From NCBI GenBank assembly GCA_021774015.1, contig JAJFJO010000418.1, forward strand, positions 1 through 8,493: DNA of 8,493 bases, in the 5' to 3' direction. This document shows positions 5,964 through 8,493 of the stretch, piece after piece. This DNA comes from Gammaproteobacteria bacterium (GTDB lineage Bacteria; Pseudomonadota; Gammaproteobacteria; Coxiellales; Coxiellaceae). Made by a program: the position numbers and the translations under genes. Within the stretch, counting starts at the first letter, position 1. Each line of letters opens with the position of its first letter. The notes under the pieces were generated by a model that ran no database searches, was not told the DNA's origin, and saw only the letters and a program-made list of their open reading frames with translations.

Positions 5964-7106
5964 ATGTTACGTTATTGCGAGCGGTTTATTGCTGAAGACC
6001 TAAAGAAAAAAATGGTCTTTATTGGGGGCCCCAGGCAAGTAGGGAAAACCACCTTGGCAAAACATCTGGCTGATAGTGAGTACTCGCACTCCGATTATTT
6101 TAATTGGGATAATGACAATCATCGCAAACAGATTCTTAATAAACAATGGGCGCTGGCAAGCGAGCTGGTTATTTTCGACGAACTGCATAAGTATCCCAAG
6201 TGGAAGCAATGGATAAAGGGCGTATACGATATTAAACCAAACTCTCAACAATACCTTGTCACTGGCTCAGCACGGCTTGATATTTATAAACGTGGTGGTG
6301 ATTCTTTAATGGGGAGATATCATTATTGGCGTTTACATCCTTTTACTATTGATGAACTGCCTTCCGGCATAGACAAGCAAGACGCACTAAAACGCTTACT
6401 TAAATTTGGAGGTTTTCCTGAGCCTTTTTTAATGAATGATGAACGTGAGGCGCGCCGCTGGCGCACTGAAAGATTTAATCGCGTGCTGCGCGAAGATATT
6501 CGAGACTTAGAAAAAATACGTGAATTACAACTGCTATCTCTATTTGTTGATGCTCTGCGTGAACGAGTTGGCAGCACCACAACATTCTCAAGTATTGCTG
6601 GCGATTTAGGTGTCTCCCCAAACACAACTAAATCGTGGCTGGCTCTAATCAAACGCATGTATATTTGCTTTTCCTTAACACCACTGGTACGTAATGTACC
6701 ACGTGCAATACACAAACCTCATAAAGTATATTTTTATGATAATGCCGATGTTATTGAGCCTAACACCGAAGGTGCTCGATTAGAAAACCTAGTCGCCAAT
6801 ACTCTACTAAAAAGATTGAATTTTATTGAAGATTATTACGGAAAACGATGTCGTTTATACTATATTCGTGACAAAGAAGGGCGTGAAGTTGACTTCGTTG
6901 TCTATATCGAAAATATTATTCAAGATTTAATTGAAGTAAAAACTTCTGACACAGGTATATCAAAACCCCTCAGATATTATGCAGAAAAATTAAAACCAAA
7001 ACGTGCAATTCAAATTGTTGGAGACCTTAAAACACCATTTGACTCAAATGGCATTCACGTGACCAACCCTATCGCATATTTCTCTGACCCTCCCTGGGAG
7101 CAATAA
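5964..7106 (+). CDS. AAA ATPase with DUF4143 (AAA_14 family)
   Basis: The N-terminal half is a P-loop ATPase: Walker A is GGPRQVGKTT (residues 21-30, Lys28), Walker B LVIFDELHKY (68-77, Asp72-Glu73) and sensor 1 YLVTGSARLD (97-106). A winged-helix-like stretch follows at about 203-235 (FSSIAGDLGVSPNTTKSW). The C-terminal DUF4143 region has a PD-(D/E)xK nuclease-like pattern: Glu274 (RLENLVANT), Asp310 (REVDFVV) and Glu324-x-Lys326 (LIEVKTSD), all intact. The family is widespread and patchily distributed; its cellular role is not established, though nucleic acid work is plausible. The start is ATG 5964 (380 aa) because AGGA lies 9 nt upstream; ATG 5946 adds six residues but has no ribosome site. 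It stands between salvage genes behind a palindromic repeat and is unrelated to them, so it was probably acquired. Its stop is 19 bp from the convergent uridine phosphorylase. Confidence 0.92.
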   Translation: MLRYCERFIAEDLKKKMVFIGGPRQVGKTTLAKHLADSEYSHSDYFNWDNDNHRKQILNKQWALASELVIFDELHKYPKWKQWIKGVYDIKPNSQQYLVTGSARLDIYKRGGDSLMGRYHYWRLHPFTIDELPSGIDKQDALKRLLKFGGFPEPFLMNDEREARRWRTERFNRVLREDIRDLEKIRELQLLSLFVDALRERVGSTTTFSSIAGDLGVSPNTTKSWLALIKRMYICFSLTPLVRNVPRAIHKPHKVYFYDNADVIEPNTEGARLENLVANTLLKRLNFIEDYYGKRCRLYYIRDKEGREVDFVVYIENIIQDLIEVKTSDTGISKPLRYYAEKLKPKRAIQIVGDLKTPFDSNGIHVTNPIAYFSDPPWEQ

Positions 7107-7115
7107 CTCCCTAGG
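7093..7115. terminator. Possible hairpin between the convergent ATPase and udp genes
   Basis: GGGAG (7096-7100) pairs with CTCCC (7107-7111) around a 6-nt loop that holds the ATPase TAA. Past a small internal loop, CC (7093-7094) pairs with GG (7114-7115). No T-run follows on either strand, so it is a weak candidate for a two-way end signal. The 19-bp gap leaves room for little else. Confidence 0.3.
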
Positions 7116-7125
7116 ACAACGCAAT

Positions 7126-8001
7126 CTAAGACGATAATACACCCAACACCGTCTGAATCATATTATCAACGGCCTTCGCAGAATTTTTTGTCAAATCTTG
7201 TGTAATGCGATTGCCCACGACCGTGCTTATCGAACAACAGTCATACCCTAACAATCCACCCAGCCCATAAATAGCCGCTGTTTCCATTTCTAAATTTGTC
7301 ACGACTTGATCACGAAATTTTAACTGCATCGCCATATTAAAAATATCGCCATTATTCAGCGGAAGACGCAAATGGCGATATTGAGGGCCATAAAAACCCG
7401 AGCACGTCATCGTGATACCTTGATGACAATGTTGATCAAACAAGGCCGCTAATTGCTCCGAACCTCGACCCACATAAGCGTTATCAATAACCGGCAACTG
7501 GCTAAATTGTTGTTTCACTAAAGCAAGAAGCTCTTTTTCTTCTTTTGAATATTGTTGCTGATAAAATTTTAAAAAACCATCAAACGCAAACCCATAAGAA
7601 GACATAATTAAACTATCCACGGGAATGTCTTCCTGCAACCCCCCGCAAGTGCCAAGCCGAATAATACGAACAGATTTTAAATTGGGGCGCCATTCACGCG
7701 TTTTAAAATCGGCATTAACCAATGCATCAATTTCATTGAGCACAATATCAATGTTCGATGCGCCAATACCTGTTGAAATAACCGAGATGGGCATAGACCC
7801 AATGGAACCGGTATGCGTCACAAACTCACGCTTGCGGCGAATTATGTCGACCTTGTCAAAGTGCTTGGATACCAACGGCACGCGATCTGGATCACCAACG
7901 AATATAATAGTGTCAGCCAGCTCACTGGGAAGTAGGTCTAAATGATAAACGCTGCCAGAGTCATTTAAAATGAGCTCCGTGCTTTTTAGAGTTTGACTCA
8001 T
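7126..8001 (-). CDS. udp: Uridine phosphorylase
   Basis: This enzyme splits uridine (often deoxyuridine too) with phosphate into uracil and (deoxy)ribose-1-phosphate. It belongs to the PNP_UDP_1 nucleoside phosphorylase family. Phosphate-binding parts are VGDPDR (Gly36, Arg40) and RLGTCGG (Arg115-Thr118); ribose contacts are LEMETAAIYG (Glu238, Met239, Glu240). GFYGPQYRH (202-210) has Phe203, Gln207 and Arg209 at the same spacing as the uracil-binding Phe162, Gln166 and Arg168 of E. coli Udp, which decides for uridine over purines. It is 291 residues against 253 in E. coli, with some 10 extra at the N-terminus and a longer middle region; similar long forms are known. AAGGA lies 7 nt before the ATG. 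It is convergent with the ATPase and divergent from the phosphate transporter, and functionally follows Cdd. Confidence 0.92.
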   Translation of the reverse strand: MSQTLKSTELILNDSGSVYHLDLLPSELADTIIFVGDPDRVPLVSKHFDKVDIIRRKREFVTHTGSIGSMPISVISTGIGASNIDIVLNEIDALVNADFKTREWRPNLKSVRIIRLGTCGGLQEDIPVDSLIMSSYGFAFDGFLKFYQQQYSKEEKELLALVKQQFSQLPVIDNAYVGRGSEQLAALFDQHCHQGITMTCSGFYGPQYRHLRLPLNNGDIFNMAMQLKFRDQVVTNLEMETAAIYGLGGLLGYDCCSISTVVGNRITQDLTKNSAKAVDNMIQTVLGVLSS

Positions 8002-8157
8002 GGATAAATCCTTATTGCTTAAATGAGCAAACCAAAAACTTGTGCTTGGCTCTAGATGAGTTCAATGCTATTTTACATATTCTTACACTTAAAAACAGTA
8101 GCGGAACTACAATCTCTAATAGAAATTAGGTCTAAGTCACTAGAAAAGGAACCCCCA
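8002..8157. promoter_or_regulatory. Divergent control region between udp and the phosphate transporter
   Basis: This 156-bp AT-rich gap must hold promoters for both genes. A weak candidate for the transporter is TTCAAT (8061-8066) with TACACT (8084-8089) 17 bp on. Two small inverted repeats occur: TTGCT/AGCAA (8015-8019 and 8026-8030) just before the udp ribosome site, and CTAAT/ATTAG (8116-8120 and 8125-8129) before the transporter. No clear Pho box was found. Confidence 0.4.
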
Positions 8158-8493
8158 ATGGATCATGGGCAATTATTTATCATTTTGGCGGCTGTTTTTG
8201 CCTTTTTTATGGCCTGGGGTGTTGGTGCAAATGATGTGGCTAATGCGATGGGCACCTCGGTAGGCTCAAAAGCACTCACTCTCACACAAGCTATTCTCGT
8301 CGCGGCTATCTTTGAAGCACTCGGCTCATTACTCGCCGGTGGTCAAGTAACCAACACCATTCGTTCAAAAATTATTGAAGCAAACCTGTTTGCTCAATCT
8401 CCAGAAATTTTGATTTATGGAATGATGGCCTCTTTACTTGCTGCAGGAACTTGGCTCATTATTGCAACCCGTTACGGCTGGCCGGTATCAACG
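8158..8493 (+). CDS. PiT-family inorganic phosphate transporter, 3' end missing
   Basis: The first 112 residues of an inner-membrane phosphate permease are present; the gene runs off the window. The PiT signature GANDVANAMGTSVGSKALT sits at residues 23-41, after a first membrane segment (about 5-21). Further hydrophobic segments lie at about 44-60 and 84-103, and the sequence stops in RYGWPVST, a conserved stretch. The family carries phosphate, as a neutral metal-phosphate complex in E. coli PitA, with low affinity and driven by the proton gradient; some members use sodium. The start is set by AAGGA 7 nt before the ATG. In many bacteria a PhoU-like (DUF47) gene lies directly upstream of such a transporter, but here udp is divergent instead. 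Its position may supply phosphate to the two phosphorylases, which is inference. Confidence 0.93.
   Translation, partial: MDHGQLFIILAAVFAFFMAWGVGANDVANAMGTSVGSKALTLTQAILVAAIFEALGSLLAGGQVTNTIRSKIIEANLFAQSPEILIYGMMASLLAAGTWLIIATRYGWPVST

Noticed and set aside
6323..6715. 130-codon minus-strand frame opposite the ATPase
   Set aside because: Ser/Arg-rich, low-complexity translation typical of the antisense of a charged protein; the plus-strand ATPase motifs are intact.
7625..7945. 106-codon plus-strand frame inside udp
   Set aside because: It is antisense to conserved phosphate- and ribose-binding motifs of uridine phosphorylase and has no ribosome site.
8076..8100. Pho box before the phosphate transporter
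   Set aside because: The stretch has no convincing pair of CTGTCAT-like repeats at 11-bp spacing.

Overview
The window is compact, fairly AT-rich bacterial chromosome. The protein families point to a gammaproteobacterium: an MscK-like mechanosensitive channel, a short CsrA very close to the enteric form, an HPF/RaiA protein fused to a cold-shock-like domain, and an E. coli-type DeoC. The low GC and the HPF-cold-shock fusion would fit a Legionellales-like lineage, but that placement is inference. There are ten protein genes, two of them cut by the window edges. I saw no tRNA, rRNA, CRISPR array or transposase.

Layout. Bases 2-2134 hold the 3' part of a large mechanosensitive channel gene. csrA (2301-2489) follows behind the best sigma70-like promoter of the window. 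Then come a 98-residue protein of unknown function (2698-2994) and the ribosome hibernation factor with a cold-shock-like C-terminus (3144-3686). A structured leader (about 3709-3835) precedes a tight nucleoside-salvage operon: cytidine deaminase (3834-4247), a trimeric-type purine nucleoside phosphorylase (4244-5083, overlapping by ATGA) and deoxyribose-phosphate aldolase (5117-5857). Next are a paired dyad repeat (5881-5934) and an AAA/DUF4143 ATPase (5964-7106). A convergent uridine phosphorylase gene (8001-7126, minus strand) and a divergent PiT-family phosphate transporter gene (from 8158, cut at the end) close the window.

How the genes fit together. Cdd turns cytidine into uridine. The uridine phosphorylase splits uridine with phosphate, and the purine phosphorylase splits purine (deoxy)nucleosides. 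DeoC cleaves deoxyribose-5-phosphate to acetaldehyde and glyceraldehyde-3-phosphate. Both phosphorylases consume inorganic phosphate, and a phosphate importer lies next door. Phosphopentomutase, which makes the DeoC substrate from deoxyribose-1-phosphate, is not in the window. The AAA/DUF4143 ATPase sits between these salvage genes with no metabolic link to them and looks like an insertion with its own control region.

Most worth a second look: the inverted repeat that covers the cdd start codon; the duplicated CAGTACACTG dyads 32 bp apart before the ATPase; a perfect Shine-Dalgarno sequence with no start codon about 60 nt before hpf; and a 7-residue insertion beside the active site of the purine phosphorylase. 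No clearly new multi-gene system is visible.
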